7,528 nucleotides of DNA from an uncultured Clostridia bacterium (GTDB lineage Bacteria > Bacillota > Clostridia > Christensenellales > Borkfalkiaceae): contig CALARO010000046.1 in NCBI GenBank assembly GCA_937888935.1, positions 1 to 7,528 of the forward strand, written 5' to 3'. The notes under the pieces are model-generated. The model was not told the DNA's origin, ran no database searches, and saw only the letters and a list, made by a program, of their open reading frames with translations. The translations under genes and the position numbers were made by a program. Shown one piece after another: positions 6,471 to 7,528 of this stretch (position 1 is the stretch's first letter; each line of letters starts with the position of its first letter).

Positions 6471-6569
6471 TTAGAAAAAGTTTGATTTTTTTGAAAAATA
6501 AAGTTGGAAAAAGTTCAATAAATGCCGTTAAAATGGTTGGAAAAAGTTTGATTTTGATGTATAATATAG
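6471..6569 (+). repeat. Three tandem direct repeats with 33-base period
   Basis: The word TTGGAAAAAGTTTGATTTT or a close variant begins at 6471, 6504 and 6537, exactly 33 bases apart. Copy 1 has TTA in place of TTG at the front. Copy 2 diverges after AAAAAGTT. Copy 3 is complete and its TTGGAA serves as the -35 box of the ATPase promoter. Only the first 12-19 bases of each unit are conserved, which looks more like repeated binding sites than a simple duplication. Confidence 0.75.
6537..6565 (+). promoter_or_regulatory. Promoter of the AAA-type ATPase gene
   Basis: A -35 box TTGGAA (6537-6542), 17 bases, then a perfect -10 box TATAAT (6560-6565). Transcription would start near 6572, with a short leader. 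The -35 lies inside the third 33-base repeat, so a protein binding the repeats would affect this promoter directly. Confidence 0.7.
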
Positions 6570-6597
6570 TAGATAAAAAATCAGACCGAGGTTAATT

Positions 6598-7528
6598 ATG
6601 CTAAAAAGAAAAACCGAAAAATTATTAAACGAGTGGAAAAACAGTAACGACGCGCTTTTAATTACCGGCGCGCGGCAGGTGGGGAAATCTTATCTTATCC
6701 GCGAATTCGGTAAAGCAAATTTCAAGCACTTTATTGAAATTAATTTATACGAACAAAAAGAATTTATTCCCGTTCTGGAACAGGCAAAAAACGCCGAAGA
6801 TTTACTTTTCCGTATTTCCGCGCTTACTTCGGAAAATCTGTTTGTCGGCGAAACACTGATTTTTCTCGATGAAATTCAATATGCCAAAAACTGCGATCTG
6901 ATCACGCTTGCCAAATTTTTAGTTGAAAACGGCAAATTCCGCTATATCTTTTCGGGATCTATGCTTGGCGTCGAACTCAATAATATTGCCTCGTGGCCTA
7001 CGGGATATATGAGAGAAATGAGAATGTTTCCACTCGACTTCGAAGAATTTTTATGGTCTGTGGGCTTGAAACAATCTGTGATCGATCATTTAGCCGATTG
7101 TTTTGCGCAGGAAAAACCCGTCGATACGCTGATTCACGAGAGATTAATTGACGCTTTTTATAAATATCTTCTGATCGGGGGAATGCCCGAAGCAGTACAA
7201 ACTTTCGTATTTACAAACGACTTAAAAAAAGTAAACGAAGTACAGCAAAAAATCGATCAGTATTATAGAAAAGACATTGTACAATACGCCCCGCAACAAC
7301 AAAAAGTTCATTTAGATACGATTTATCGCATTCTTCCCCAGGAATTGAATAGTAAAAACAAACGTTTTTCACTTGGCGAAATCGGAAAAGGTTATGCCGT
7401 GAAAGATATTCAGGATGATTTTATGTGGCTGAAAAAAGCCGGCGTCGCTTTACCTGCGTATAACGTTGCCGAGCCGAAAGCGCCGTTGGAATTATCGGCG
7501 AATAACCGTCTGGTCAAGCTGTTTCATA
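6598..7528 (+). CDS. AAA_14/DUF4143-type ATPase, C-terminus beyond window end
   Basis: Predicted P-loop ATPase of the large, mostly uncharacterised bacterial and archaeal family with an AAA_14 core and a DUF4143 C-terminal domain. 310 codons are visible without a stop; members are usually somewhat over 400 residues, so roughly a quarter is missing. Visible features are Walker A GARQVGKS (24-31), Walker B LIFLDE (87-92), a sensor-like IFSGSMLGVEL (117-127), the family signature MREMRMFPLDFEEF (138-151), IGGMPEAV in the middle region, and the onset of DUF4143 with YYRKDIVQYA. The start ATG at 6598 has a GAGG site (6588-6591) six bases upstream. Codon use is visibly more A+T-rich (TTA, ATT, AAA) than in the sugar genes, and the gene stands alone, suggesting an accessory or transferred gene. 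The cellular role is unknown. Confidence 0.92.
   Translation, partial: MLKRKTEKLLNEWKNSNDALLITGARQVGKSYLIREFGKANFKHFIEINLYEQKEFIPVLEQAKNAEDLLFRISALTSENLFVGETLIFLDEIQYAKNCDLITLAKFLVENGKFRYIFSGSMLGVELNNIASWPTGYMREMRMFPLDFEEFLWSVGLKQSVIDHLADCFAQEKPVDTLIHERLIDAFYKYLLIGGMPEAVQTFVFTNDLKKVNEVQQKIDQYYRKDIVQYAPQQQKVHLDTIYRILPQELNSKNKRFSLGEIGKGYAVKDIQDDFMWLKKAGVALPAYNVAEPKAPLELSANNRLVKLFH

Overview
The window looks like a carbohydrate-use locus from a Gram-positive-type bacterium, most likely an anaerobic Clostridia-like member of the Bacillota. The evidence is a lipoprotein-type solute-binding protein, an AraC/XylS regulator of the kind that flanks sugar ABC operons in that group, clean sigma-A promoters and AGGAGG-type ribosome sites. 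The exact taxon cannot be fixed from sequence reading alone.

Layout. Positions 1-990 (minus) hold nearly all of a sugar ABC-transporter permease, cut by the window start. Positions 1024-2721 (minus) hold its lipoprotein substrate-binding protein, 33 bases upstream in the same operon. A 240-base divergent promoter region (2722-2961) separates this operon from an AraC-family regulator on the plus strand (2962-3822). Converging on the regulator, with a 4-base overlap at the stops, is a GH78 alpha-L-rhamnosidase gene on the minus strand (3819-5956). As written, it is broken by a frameshift near 4424-4445 into an N-terminal piece (4379-5956) and a C-terminal piece (3819 to about 4440). Positions 6060-6540 are an AT-rich intergenic stretch without a supportable gene. 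A plus-strand AAA_14/DUF4143-type ATPase starts at 6598 and runs off the window end. It is preceded by three direct repeats with an exact 33-base period, the last of which carries the -35 box.

Inferred biology. A rhamnose-containing oligosaccharide or glycoside is caught by the lipoprotein and imported through the permease, with a second permease and a (possibly shared) ATPase expected outside the window. Terminal rhamnose is then cleaved in the cytoplasm by the signal-less GH78 enzyme. The AraC protein is the probable substrate-responsive switch. The ATPase looks unrelated to sugar use and is probably an accessory gene.

I did not find a clearly new system. The points most worth checking are the frameshift in the rhamnosidase, the 12-C tract in the regulator tail, the predicted leaderless start of the regulator, and the 33-base repeat array in front of the ATPase.
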